DNA of 64,000 nt, taken from Polynucleobacter sp. MWH-UH25E (lineage in GTDB: Bacteria; Pseudomonadota; Gammaproteobacteria; Burkholderiales; Burkholderiaceae). Positions 6,412 to 13,216 of the stretch are shown piece by piece (the first letter of the stretch is position 1; each line of letters opens with the position of its first letter). The stretch is taken from positions 124,001 through 188,000 of the forward strand of contig NZ_CP061286.1 of NCBI RefSeq assembly GCF_018687095.1, read 5' to 3'. The position numbers were made by a program, and so were the translations under genes. The notes under the pieces were generated by a model that was not told the origin of the DNA, searched no databases, and saw only the letters and a list, made by a program, of their open reading frames with translations.

Positions 6412-6559
6412 CTTTTTTAACTACCTTAGAGGGATTTTCCTTCTTGTATTTTGCCCAGCCTTCTTCAATCGCTTTATTCATTTGCTCAAGGCTAACTGGC
6501 TGGGAAGGCTTACGCAGCAGGCCTTTAAGGCGATCTATTGTGCGGATAATGCGGCTCAT
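6395..6559 (-). CDS. Small hypothetical protein, antitoxin-tail-like
   Basis: A 54-residue basic protein. The segment SLEQMNKAIEEGWAKYKKE resembles the C-terminal tail of AbrB/VapB-type antitoxins, but no DNA-binding N terminus is present and no toxin gene adjoins it. The ATG at 6559 is preferred to 6577 because GGGAA precedes it at a suitable distance. It lies between repeats D2 and B. It may be a remnant, a stand-alone small gene, or chance; the family link is weak. Confidence 0.4.
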   Translation of the reverse strand: MSRIIRTIDRLKGLLRKPSQPVSLEQMNKAIEEGWAKYKKENPSKVVKKAHLKP

Positions 6560-6592
6560 ATTTATTCCCAAGGGCAAATAGGTGATATTTAG

Positions 6593-6647
6593 TAAAGGGG
6601 TAGCCAGGCGGTTCGCACAGAACTAAAAGTAAGGAGATTTACACCAA
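6593..6647 (+). repeat. Dispersed repeat, copy B
   Basis: A 55-base near-copy of 6196-6252, from TAAAGGGGTAGCC to GGAGATTTACACCAA, with a few substitutions and small gaps. Its beginning overlaps the upstream region of the small minus-strand gene. Confidence 0.8.
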
Positions 6648-6750
6648 GATAGCCGCTGGTCGGTCTTCGTATTTTGGTATTTTAAATTAAATAAATCAAT
6701 AAAATCAATAAGTTAAGATATCAAAGGTGAGAGAATTTACCGCACCGCTC

Positions 6751-6785
6751 GCCAAACGGTTCGCAGAGAACTATAAAAGTTACCA
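6751..6785 (+). repeat. Dispersed repeat, copy C (partial)
   Basis: GCCAAACGGTTCGCAGAGAA and the bases after it match the middle of copies A and B, then diverge. It ends 30 bases before the start of the truncated methylase-like gene, so the repeat may be a recombination boundary or an old leader sequence. Confidence 0.75.
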
Positions 6786-6814
6786 TTGATTATTCTAAAT
6801 ATAAGGGGAATCAA

Positions 6815-7054
6815 ATGGGCCTTTTTGAGCAGCCAAAGCACGCCAAAAGTGAAGAGGATGTCAAAGATACCTATATCAAGGCGCTAGGCTTAAAGGGCTA
6901 CACAAAAGGCCTAATCGATATTCAAACCAAGGAAATTTGGTTCGAAGCAAAAGACACTGGCAAGACCTCCAGTTATGCCATGTTCACGCAATTGCTTCTC
7001 CGCAGCAACGCACGTCTAGGTTGCCTTCATTACATCAATATCAGCCTGGTCTAA
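6815..7054 (+). pseudogene. Truncated N terminus of a DNA methylase/restriction-type gene
   Basis: A good Shine-Dalgarno (AAGGGG) precedes an ATG. The 79-residue frame opens with SEEDVKDTYIKALGLKGYTK, then IDIQTKEIWFEAKDTGKTSSYAMFTQLL. That pattern is like the nuclease-like N terminus of large adenine-specific methylase proteins, with E..W.EAK as the PD-(D/E)XK core. After TQLL similarity ends and a stop follows within 20 codons. The rest of the gene, normally well over a thousand residues, is missing. A short minus-strand frame ending near 7030 (QADIDVMKAT) may be another fragment. It is read as a decayed defence gene. Confidence 0.5.
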
Positions 7055-7096
7055 AGTAGACATAAAAATATTGCGTGGGTTACCCATAGTTGCAAG

Positions 7097-7131
7097 TAAT
7101 AACAAAGTGTCCTAAGCCCACTTTGTTATTA
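7097..7131. terminator. Bidirectional hairpin between methylase remnant and RES toxin
   Basis: A perfect 13-bp stem, TAATAACAAAGTG (7097-7109) with CACTTTGTTATTA (7119-7131), and a 9-base loop. It sits between convergent genes and is AT-rich at the base of the stem, so it could end transcription from either side. Confidence 0.6.
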
Positions 7132-7152
7132 ACCACCGCATTTAATCCTTGT

Positions 7153-8121
7153 TTATGGGTGAAATTTGCGTGGAGTCCATTCCCAACCCTCTAAATCTCT
7201 AGCTGAGTTTGAATCAAGTCTTTTATGTTTTACGGTCGAGGGTATATTCCCCGCTATCTCAATAAATGAGAGATCAGCCATACGATCTGGAAAAATTGCT
7301 AAGCAATCACCCGGACCTTTTGTGGATTTGTATAGGATCGCCTCAAAACCAGCGGCCCTAATTAGCTCTGCAAGAATATGGCTTTGGGATGGCAGTCCAA
7401 ACTGAACTGGAAGGGTTCTCCAGTTATTTTTAAGGGCCATATCACGCACTTGTTGAGCGCTTCTGACCATAAATAATTCGGCGGCTGGTATTTTTAATTC
7501 TTTTGCTAGCACTCGCGCTCTCGCTGGCATGGCAATTTTTCCGAGAATTTGGGCTAAATTTTTGACGGCAGTATCAGTGCGCAAGTCAAAGACATTAAAT
7601 AATTTTCCAGTAAGCGATATATAGGTGAAATTAATGCCGGGCTTTAGTGCTAATTCAGGGCCTGTAAGGCCGTCTACGTTGCCATTACTTTCCATCTGAA
7701 ATTTTTCACGAAATGCTGTTTCATGATCCTGGGCAATATACAGTGCTGACCAGGGTGAAATAGTTCCTGCATCAAGTTCGATGCCAACATTAAACCTTCC
7801 TCCACCCTCGGGGCTGCATAGGCTGCCTGCGCAACTAAGGGGCTCATCACTATATTGGTAGTCTATTAGTCTGCCCCAGTTAGTTATTTCGCGCTCTAGC
7901 GGCGCTATTGCTTGTAGAGCTGACAATAACTGGGGTCTATGTTTCCGTCTCTCGGGCTCTAGATTGAAATAGAGCACATCCTCTAATTCGTCTAGATTTT
8001 CTGATGCCGATTGCCATTGACGTAGGTTGGCTTCGGAGAAACGATCTAATTCTAGAATATTGCGTGGAGGTTTAGCGAGATGAGGCCTGCTTGGAATTGT
8101 AGGTTTTTTGGGTCGAGCCAT
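7153..8121 (-). CDS. RES-domain toxin (NAD+-degrading type)
   Basis: A 322-residue RES-domain protein. Toxins of this family, such as MbcT and ParT-like enzymes, attack NAD+ or ADP-ribosylate targets. The RES motifs are visible: GGGRFN (R109-N111), ALYIAQDHETAFREKF (Y128, E134, E139) and, after a long insert, LPSQSHILAELIRAAGFEAI with S246 and downstream S266. It is longer than the compact (about 150-230 residue) members because of an N-terminal extension (1-80) and a middle insert. The antitoxin gene lies 11 bases upstream on the same strand, the standard antitoxin-first order. Activity is inferred from the family. Confidence 0.88.
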   Translation of the reverse strand: MARPKKPTIPSRPHLAKPPRNILELDRFSEANLRQWQSASENLDELEDVLYFNLEPERRKHRPQLLSALQAIAPLEREITNWGRLIDYQYSDEPLSCAGSLCSPEGGGRFNVGIELDAGTISPWSALYIAQDHETAFREKFQMESNGNVDGLTGPELALKPGINFTYISLTGKLFNVFDLRTDTAVKNLAQILGKIAMPARARVLAKELKIPAAELFMVRSAQQVRDMALKNNWRTLPVQFGLPSQSHILAELIRAAGFEAILYKSTKGPGDCLAIFPDRMADLSFIEIAGNIPSTVKHKRLDSNSARDLEGWEWTPRKFHP

Positions 8122-8132
8122 AGGTAGGCTAA

Positions 8133-8576
8133 TTAGCTAGTTTTTAAGGCTCTACGAACCTGTGCTTCATTGGCGCTCATGGCAGTAATAATGAATTTAC
8201 GTAAGCGTTCAAAGCGTCCTAATCGAATCATGTCGCGAGGCGATACATCTCCCAACAGTGGATTGCGTGCACGGAACCAGACTGCAGTCTTTTCAACGTC
8301 TCCATCAAAGACTTTGGCTACCATGTTAATTGTGATGCCAATTTCCTCAAGTCGATCACGAACTTGTTCAGGGATGGCTTCATCATAGCGAACAGATTGT
8401 GCTGAAACTGAGGCTAGGCGAGAAACATCCTGCTTCTTCAAATTTAGAAGTTCAGCAATTCTTTTCGCATCAAATCGTTTGCCCATGCCGAAGTTGAATG
8501 CGTCCTCGGGTACGGTATCAAAAAGACCTAGAGGTGGTTTGGTAATCTGAATTGGGGATGTGAGCTTGGTAGTCAT
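8133..8576 (-). CDS. Xre/MbcA/ParS-type antitoxin
   Basis: A 147-residue partner of the RES toxin. An Xre-like helix-turn-helix occupies about residues 25-70 (IAELLNLKKQDVSRLASVS). The C-terminal toxin-binding domain (DUF2384 type) shows KTAVWFRARNPLLGD and SPRDMIRLGRFERLRKFI. The ATG at 8576 is used; a GTG at 8609 would add 11 residues but lies inside the operator repeats. Translation probably begins at 8576, although no strong Shine-Dalgarno is visible at either. It should repress its own promoter through the repeats at 8602-8642. Confidence 0.88.
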   Translation of the reverse strand: MTTKLTSPIQITKPPLGLFDTVPEDAFNFGMGKRFDAKRIAELLNLKKQDVSRLASVSAQSVRYDEAIPEQVRDRLEEIGITINMVAKVFDGDVEKTAVWFRARNPLLGDVSPRDMIRLGRFERLRKFIITAMSANEAQVRRALKTS

Positions 8577-8601
8577 ATTTTTTCGGGTAAGGAAGTCATT
8601 G

Positions 8602-8642
8602 TAAACCACTTATAAACCATGATTAAACCACTGTATAACCAT
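8602..8642. promoter_or_regulatory. Four 11-bp-phased operator repeats of the RES/Xre pair
   Basis: The motif ACCA, within (T)AAACCA-like units, recurs with starts at 8605, 8616, 8627 and 8638: exactly 11 bp apart, so on one face of the helix. The units are TAAACCAC, TAAACCAT, TAAACCAC and TATAACCAT. They lie 26-66 bp upstream of the antitoxin ATG, where an autoregulatory operator is expected. A TATTAT box follows on the minus strand at about 8643-8650. Confidence 0.75.
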
Positions 8643-8650
8643 AATAATAA

Positions 8651-9153
8651 GATACTTTTACAGTAAAAATGTAGCTTTTTGAGGCATTGGTAGCGGGCTA
8701 TATCAATCAACCTTTGCAATGATTTGTGTTTCAAGAGCCCTATTTTGGTGATTATTCAGCGTAGCGTGTTGCTAATAACCTTGTTTAGAAAGGAATTTAG
8801 GATTCTTTTTGAGAAATATGACTTGAAAATTATGCAGGATGGAGACGAGACTATTTTCTCTGAACTAACTAGCCCAATATTGCTGACAAAGAGATTTGGT
8901 AATGCTCAGAATATCTGGATCGACATGCTTTTTTGCTCCCCAGGGAAGTCTAATACCCAGATATTTGCTTAATCTGGTCTTTGAATTGATGGCTTAAAGA
9001 GTGTGTCGTCAAAGGACTACTTTGAAAGCTGAATGCTAGGTTGCTGGGCTACTTGAGAAGATTTAAAAGTTGCTCGAAATCGCATTAAAATGTAATGTTC
9101 TAGTAGAACATTCAATAAAAACAATGACTTACAAATTTGGAATCTAATTTAAT
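8651..9153. other. Stretch with no convincing gene
   Basis: The longest frame (8724-8972, plus strand, TTG start, 82 codons) has a plausible stretch (FEKYDLKIMQDGDETIFSEL) but no Shine-Dalgarno, ATG or recognised family. It could be a remnant. Nothing else is supported here. Confidence 0.4.
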
Positions 9154-9633
9154 TCAAGGTGAGATCTTTTTCTTCATTAAAAGTCGACCGCCTTTGTGGA
9201 TGTGCGCTTCCTCCTCGGTAGTACATAACTCATCCGGAAGCATGGAAACGGTAAAGTCTACAAGTCCTTTAATTTTCAGCATTTCTTCTGTGCCGACCTC
9301 TCTAGGCTCTTTTCGATTTGGATATCTAAGATGCTGATAATCGTCAATTAATGTAAGAGCGCTGATGAATTCTGGAGAAAGAGTTTCCAGTTGTAATACA
9401 GGAATTTGTTGGGTTAAAACTTTGATGCTATGAACAGCATCAAACTGACCTGTTAGCTCTAATATCCAGCCTTTCAACAAGCATTCATATCCAATATGAA
9501 TAAGATAGCCCGCTGAGTCAAAATGAAATGGATGCCGAAAAAGTTTAAAACCTGCGGCAATGTGGTCTAACCCATATCTAACTAAGTCTTTTGGAAACAA
9601 TCCATCTTGGTTTGTAAATATTCTCGGTGACAT
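9154..9633 (-). CDS. HEPN-like hypothetical protein
   Basis: A 159-residue, mostly helical protein. HFDSAGYLIHIGYECLLKGW has the pattern of the first helix of HEPN domains (AxxLxHxAxEKxLKAxL). The later segment DDYQHLRYPNRKEPREVG corresponds to the loop before the last helices. The canonical RNase motif R-x4-6-H is not clearly present, so activity is uncertain. HEPN proteins are often toxins, abortive-infection factors or partners of nucleotidyltransferases; no nucleotidyltransferase adjoins this gene. No good Shine-Dalgarno is seen before the ATG. Confidence 0.55.
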   Translation of the reverse strand: MSPRIFTNQDGLFPKDLVRYGLDHIAAGFKLFRHPFHFDSAGYLIHIGYECLLKGWILELTGQFDAVHSIKVLTQQIPVLQLETLSPEFISALTLIDDYQHLRYPNRKEPREVGTEEMLKIKGLVDFTVSMLPDELCTTEEEAHIHKGGRLLMKKKISP

Positions 9634-10101
9634 ATGCTGATATTGGAGGTCTTGGGGTTATATTCAACTTGAATAATCAATAAAATCAGCTACTTAAAAA
9701 TTTTGAATCGCCACCGTCACAAGAATTGTTATTCAAAGCTAGCGAAATTCAATGAAATGGATGGTAGTGCGAATCTTATTTTTAGGGGATAAAAAACTGC
9801 AAATTTATTTCCAATAGAATCTACAAAAGTTGTCTTTAAATTGGTGGGAGAGGTTTTTCTAGCCACTTTCTAATAATGTATCAGTAAAAGGCAATGATCC
9901 CATCTAGCTTAAACTTACTAGCAGTGGTGTAAGTTTTCTTTCTAGGGGGCTATGGTTGGTTGATGTGTTAAGAACTCATAACCAGAAGCTGTCAACAAAG
10001 TGTCAACCCAAGCAATAAAAAATGTGATCCAATGTGATTTAATACTAACGAAGCCCAATGGCTGTATAGGGGAGGCCCAACTGGCAAAGCTGTTAAACTG
10101 C
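9634..10101. other. Noncoding right end of the element
   Basis: No supported gene. It contains a hairpin AAACTTAC (9911-9918)/GTAAGTTT (9929-9936), the 17-mer arm-type repeat at 9991-10007, and two AATGTGAT copies 10 bp apart (10021, 10031). Right-end recombination sites are the likely content. Confidence 0.5.
9991..10007 (+). promoter_or_regulatory. Candidate integrase arm-type site (right), paired GTCAAC
   Basis: An exact copy of the 17-mer at 981-997, in the same orientation, 94 bp before attR. The two GTCAAC units are 11 bp apart. Confidence 0.6.
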
Positions 10102-10147
10102 TTTGTAATCAGTAGGTGGTCTGTTCGAGTCGGACAAGGGGCACCAA
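10075..10147 (+). pseudogene. tRNA-like remnant at the right junction
   Basis: The 3' half (10102-10147) is an exact tRNA-Thr 3' half with CCA. The preceding bases (GCCCAACTGGCAAAGCTG...) resemble a degenerate tRNA 5' half: the first four pair with the acceptor 3' strand, and four of five anticodon-stem pairs can form (ACTGC/TCAGT). The remaining acceptor pairs and the D arm are poor, so it should not give a working tRNA. It could be a relic of an earlier insertion or of the element's own partial tRNA. Confidence 0.4.
10102..10147 (+). repeat. attR: right copy of the 46-bp attachment repeat
   Basis: Identical over 46 bases to 886-931. Chromosomal sequence resumes after it with the original tRNA terminator, marking the right boundary of the element. 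Confidence 0.95.
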
Positions 10148-10151
10148 ATTC

Positions 10152-10180
10152 AAAAGCCTCTAATTCATTAGAGGCTTTTT
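10152..10180 (+). terminator. Original tRNA-Thr terminator, now separated from its gene
   Basis: Stem AAAAGCCTCTAA with TTAGAGGCTTTT around a short loop, then T-rich sequence. Before integration it would have followed the CCA end of the tRNA. It can also serve the convergent MFS gene. Confidence 0.8.
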
Positions 10181-10190
10181 CATTTATTTC

Positions 10191-11570
10191 TCAGGGATTT
10201 AATTTAACCCTGTTTGTCTCTGGCAAAAATAGAAACGCCAAAATACCGGCTAGCCCAAGAAGTACTATTGGATACCAGAGTCCAATAAGACTGTCTTCCC
10301 AAAATTGGTTTAGCGAAGTAATGATTAAAGGAAGTAAGCCCCCGATCCATCCGGCCGCTAAATTGTGGGGAAGAGTTGCAGCACTATTTCTATTTTTTGC
10401 AGGAAATAATTCAGCCAATATAGCGGTTTGAGGGCCCACTACTAGTGCAAGTATGGAAGATAAAAGTATGAGAATTAATGCCAAGCAGACCAATATGAGC
10501 GGGCTCTCATAATTTAAGTAGTTGCCACCTAAAAACATCAGCAATTGAAAGATTGGAAGTATCAAGGTTGTGCCCAAGAAAATCCCCGTAAGAATTACTG
10601 GCTTTCTTCCGATCTTGTCTGATAGCCACCCAGTAAATATAGTTAGAGGAAATAAAGCGAGGGTAGAAATAATGCTGAGCTTATCTACAAATGATGAGTC
10701 GAGCTTGACGGATGTTTTTAGAAAAATTGCTGTGTAGACTTGTACGCAGAAAAATAAGATCGCCCCACTTGAAGAGACGCAAAAAAATAACAGAAACATT
10801 CTCTTGCGAATTTCACTATCTTTAAAATTATTTACCAGTTGCGATTTGGTTTGATCTAGTTTGCTTAGTTCCAAAAACACGGGCGTCTCCTCCAAGGATC
10901 TGCGAATGTAAAACGCAATTAGTAGGAGTAATAGGGAGATCCAGAACGGCACTCGCCAGCCCCAAGATTGAAATTCCTCAATAGTGAGAAGGCTTTGGAG
11001 TAAAGAAATCTGAATAGTTGATGCCAGAATGCCTAAAGGCCCCATGAGTTGCAAGAAACTTGTTTTAAAACCTCTTTGTTTGTTGCCTGCATGCTCGGCA
11101 AGATAAACTGCTCCGCCACCAATTTCTCCGCCGGCCGACAACCCTTGCAGCAATCTAAGGGTGACCAACATAACTGGCGCCCAGATGCCAATTTGGGCGT
11201 AGGTTGGCAAGAAACCTACGCCAACTGTTGCTATGCCCATTAAGGTAATCGTAATCATGAAAACGGGTTTACGCCCAATGCGGTCCCCTAAGGAGCCAAA
11301 CAGAGCCGAACCTATGGGTCTAACCACCATGCCCACACCAAAAGTTGCTAGGCTAGCCAAAAGGCCTGAATTGGGGTCACTGGATGGAAAAAATAGCGGA
11401 CCAAAAATGACGGCTAAACTCGCAAAAGTTAGAAAGTCATACCATTCTAAAAAAGTGCCAAAGCAAGTTGCAATCGCTACCTTTCTGTATGAAGATTCCC
11501 CCTTGAGGTTTTGTTTATCTTCCAACTTTCGATGTATTGCCAATTTATTCAGAATCTGACGAAGATTCAA
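10191..11570 (-). CDS. MFS transporter, metabolite:H+ symporter (MHS) type
   Basis: A 459-residue inner-membrane protein with about twelve hydrophobic segments. The N-terminal FGTFLEWYDF and the loop GSLGDRIGRKPV, repeated in the second half as GWLSDKIGRKPVI, are typical of the MHS family (ProP, ShiA and citrate/ketoglutarate permeases). RLLQGLSAGGEIGGGAVYLAEH is the family's conserved fourth-to-fifth segment region. The substrate cannot be told. The first codon is TTG and overlaps the end of rmuC by 26 bases; no downstream ATG precedes the first membrane segment, so the start is uncertain. Confidence 0.85.
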   Translation of the reverse strand: MNLRQILNKLAIHRKLEDKQNLKGESSYRKVAIATCFGTFLEWYDFLTFASLAVIFGPLFFPSSDPNSGLLASLATFGVGMVVRPIGSALFGSLGDRIGRKPVFMITITLMGIATVGVGFLPTYAQIGIWAPVMLVTLRLLQGLSAGGEIGGGAVYLAEHAGNKQRGFKTSFLQLMGPLGILASTIQISLLQSLLTIEEFQSWGWRVPFWISLLLLLIAFYIRRSLEETPVFLELSKLDQTKSQLVNNFKDSEIRKRMFLLFFCVSSSGAILFFCVQVYTAIFLKTSVKLDSSFVDKLSIISTLALFPLTIFTGWLSDKIGRKPVILTGIFLGTTLILPIFQLLMFLGGNYLNYESPLILVCLALILILLSSILALVVGPQTAILAELFPAKNRNSAATLPHNLAAGWIGGLLPLIITSLNQFWEDSLIGLWYPIVLLGLAGILAFLFLPETNRVKLNP

Positions 11571-12819
11571 TTAATTGGGTAGATAAGTTCTTGGCAGGTT
11601 TAACGCCTAATTCGCGAACTTTCTCAGCGGAGCGTATTAAATTGCCTTTGCCGGTCTTGAGCTTATTGAAAGCATCGTGGTAGCTGGTCTGAGCTTGATC
11701 GAGTCGTTGACCTAATTTTTCAAGATCATCCACAAAGCCCACAAATTTGTCATAGAGATTGCCACATTGTTTAGCAATCTCTAGTGCATTGCGGTTCTGA
11801 TGGTCTTGTCTCCAAAGGTGAGCAACAGTGCGCAAGGTAGCCATTAAGGTGCTTGGGCAGACCAGCACAATATTCTTTGCAAGAGCCTCTTGATAGAGGT
11901 TTGGAGCGGTCTTCAGGGCCAGCAAGAAGGCGGGCTCAATTGGGACAAACATCAATACAAAGTCTACAGAGCTCACCCCATATAGAGAGCTATAGTTCTT
12001 GCTCGACAAACCTTGAATATGCTGACGTAAGGATTGAATATGGGCAGCTAGCTCACGTTCTGCAATATTGAAATCTGTGGTTTCAGCATGTTTTGCGTAG
12101 GCTGTAATAGAGACCTTGCTATCCACAACGAGACTTCTTCCCTCTGGGAGCTTAATCACTACGTCCGGTTGAAGGCGTGAGCCATCACTTTGTGTATGAC
12201 TATCTTGAACGACGTATTCTTCACCCTTGCGTAGACCTGACGATTCTAGGATTGATTCCAGTACTAGCTCGCCCCAATTACCCTGTACTTTGGAGTCGCC
12301 TTTAAGGGCTTGGGTTAAGGAACGAGTTTCATCAGACATTTTTAGGTTGAGATTGGCTAATCGCTCAATTTCGCTCTTAAGAGCATGTCGCTCTCGCGCT
12401 TCATTGCCATAGGTGTTGCTGACCTGCTCTTTAAATTCTGTAAGTTTGGTTTGTAGGGGTTTTAGTAACGCATCAAGACTGGCGGCGTTTTGTTCGGTAA
12501 AGCGCTTGGATTTATCTTCTAGAATTTCGTTAGCTAGGTTTTTAAATTGATTGGTGAGGGCCTCTTTGGCTTCGTTCAATGCTTCAATACGACCAAGCCC
12601 TTGTTTACGCTCTGATTCGAGTTCAGCCTCGAGACGAATTGCATTTTGTGATGCTTTATCCCGCTCAACTCTCAAGGTGTTGGCTAACTCTACCCCTTCT
12701 TGACTCTGAAGTTCTAGACGTTTTAGATTCGAGCGAAGGTTAAAGACATAAACCAAAAGGCCTGCGCACAATCCTAGTGGCAGGCCAAATAGTAAAAGAG
12801 AGGCTAAATCAAAAGTCAC
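11545..12819 (-). CDS. rmuC: DNA recombination protein RmuC
   Basis: A 424-residue RmuC-family protein, predicted to be a nuclease-like factor that limits recombination at inverted repeats. It has an N-terminal membrane segment (about 5-27), a long coiled coil (about 27-170), then the conserved domain with VQGNWGELVLESILESSGL, PDVVIKLPEGRSLVVDSKVS and FVLMFVPIEPAF. The PDVV...DSK pattern matches a PD-(D/E)XK-type core. The start codon is GTG. It lies between grxD and the MFS gene on the same strand. Confidence 0.93.
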   Translation of the reverse strand: MTFDLASLLLFGLPLGLCAGLLVYVFNLRSNLKRLELQSQEGVELANTLRVERDKASQNAIRLEAELESERKQGLGRIEALNEAKEALTNQFKNLANEILEDKSKRFTEQNAASLDALLKPLQTKLTEFKEQVSNTYGNEARERHALKSEIERLANLNLKMSDETRSLTQALKGDSKVQGNWGELVLESILESSGLRKGEEYVVQDSHTQSDGSRLQPDVVIKLPEGRSLVVDSKVSITAYAKHAETTDFNIAERELAAHIQSLRQHIQGLSSKNYSSLYGVSSVDFVLMFVPIEPAFLLALKTAPNLYQEALAKNIVLVCPSTLMATLRTVAHLWRQDHQNRNALEIAKQCGNLYDKFVGFVDDLEKLGQRLDQAQTSYHDAFNKLKTGKGNLIRSAEKVRELGVKPAKNLSTQLIESSSDSE

Positions 12820-12839
12820 GTACTAATAGCTAAAGCTGA

Positions 12840-13148
12840 TTAGGCCTTAACAAGTTTTTGTAATTCGCCTGACTGATACATCTCGGTCATGATGTCTGAG
12901 CCGCCGATAAATTCACCATTGATATAGAGCTGAGGAATCGTTGGCCAGTTCGCAAATTCTTTAATGCCTTGACGAATCGCAGGATCTTCCAAAACATTCA
13001 CGGTATGTAACTTCTCAACGCCGCTAGCGCGAAGAATATTGACGGCATTTCCAGAGAAGCCGCATTGTGGAAATTGCGCAGTGCCTTTCATGAACAGCAC
13101 AACAGGATGGCTGGTAATGATTTCTTTAATTTGAGCTTGGGTATCCAT
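12840..13148 (-). CDS. grxD: Monothiol glutaredoxin, Grx4 type
   Basis: A 102-residue glutaredoxin that carries or delivers [2Fe-2S] clusters with glutathione. The monothiol active site CGFS is in FPQCGFSGNAV, preceded by the family's FMKGT. The WPTIPQLYINGEFIGGSDI segment holds the cis-proline and glutathione-binding loop. It is in the prmC-prfA-hemA strand and lies next to rmuC, as often seen in Burkholderiales. Confidence 0.95.
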   Translation of the reverse strand: MDTQAQIKEIITSHPVVLFMKGTAQFPQCGFSGNAVNILRASGVEKLHTVNVLEDPAIRQGIKEFANWPTIPQLYINGEFIGGSDIMTEMYQSGELQKLVKA

Positions 13149-13216
13149 AATTTTTCCTAAAATGCGTTAATGCAGTAAAAAACGATTTATCAGTCTGATG
13201 CTGCCAATTTTAAGAC

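Larger units (their letters stand above)
932..10147. mobile_element. Integrative element in tRNA-Thr, about 9.2 kb, satellite- or island-like
   Basis: Bounded by perfect 46-bp repeats and carrying an integrase at the tRNA-proximal end, facing the tRNA. Order: int and repressor (minus), then xis-like, DUF1376, winged-helix/PD-(D/E)XK and lipoprotein-like genes (plus), then cargo (repeat-rich noncoding segment, methylase remnant, RES/Xre toxin-antitoxin, HEPN-like gene). Integrase, repressor, small HTH activator and replication-like gene resemble the minimal set of phage satellites. No capsid, packaging, relaxase or conjugation gene is visible, so self-transfer is unlikely and a helper is presumed. 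The satellite assignment is inference; the boundaries are seen directly. Confidence 0.9.

Noticed and set aside
8724..8972. 82-codon plus-strand frame in the element
   Set aside because: TTG start without Shine-Dalgarno and no recognised family; kept only as a note in the gap description.
932..10147. Complete prophage
   Set aside because: No terminase, portal, capsid, tail or lysis genes are present in the 9.2 kb.
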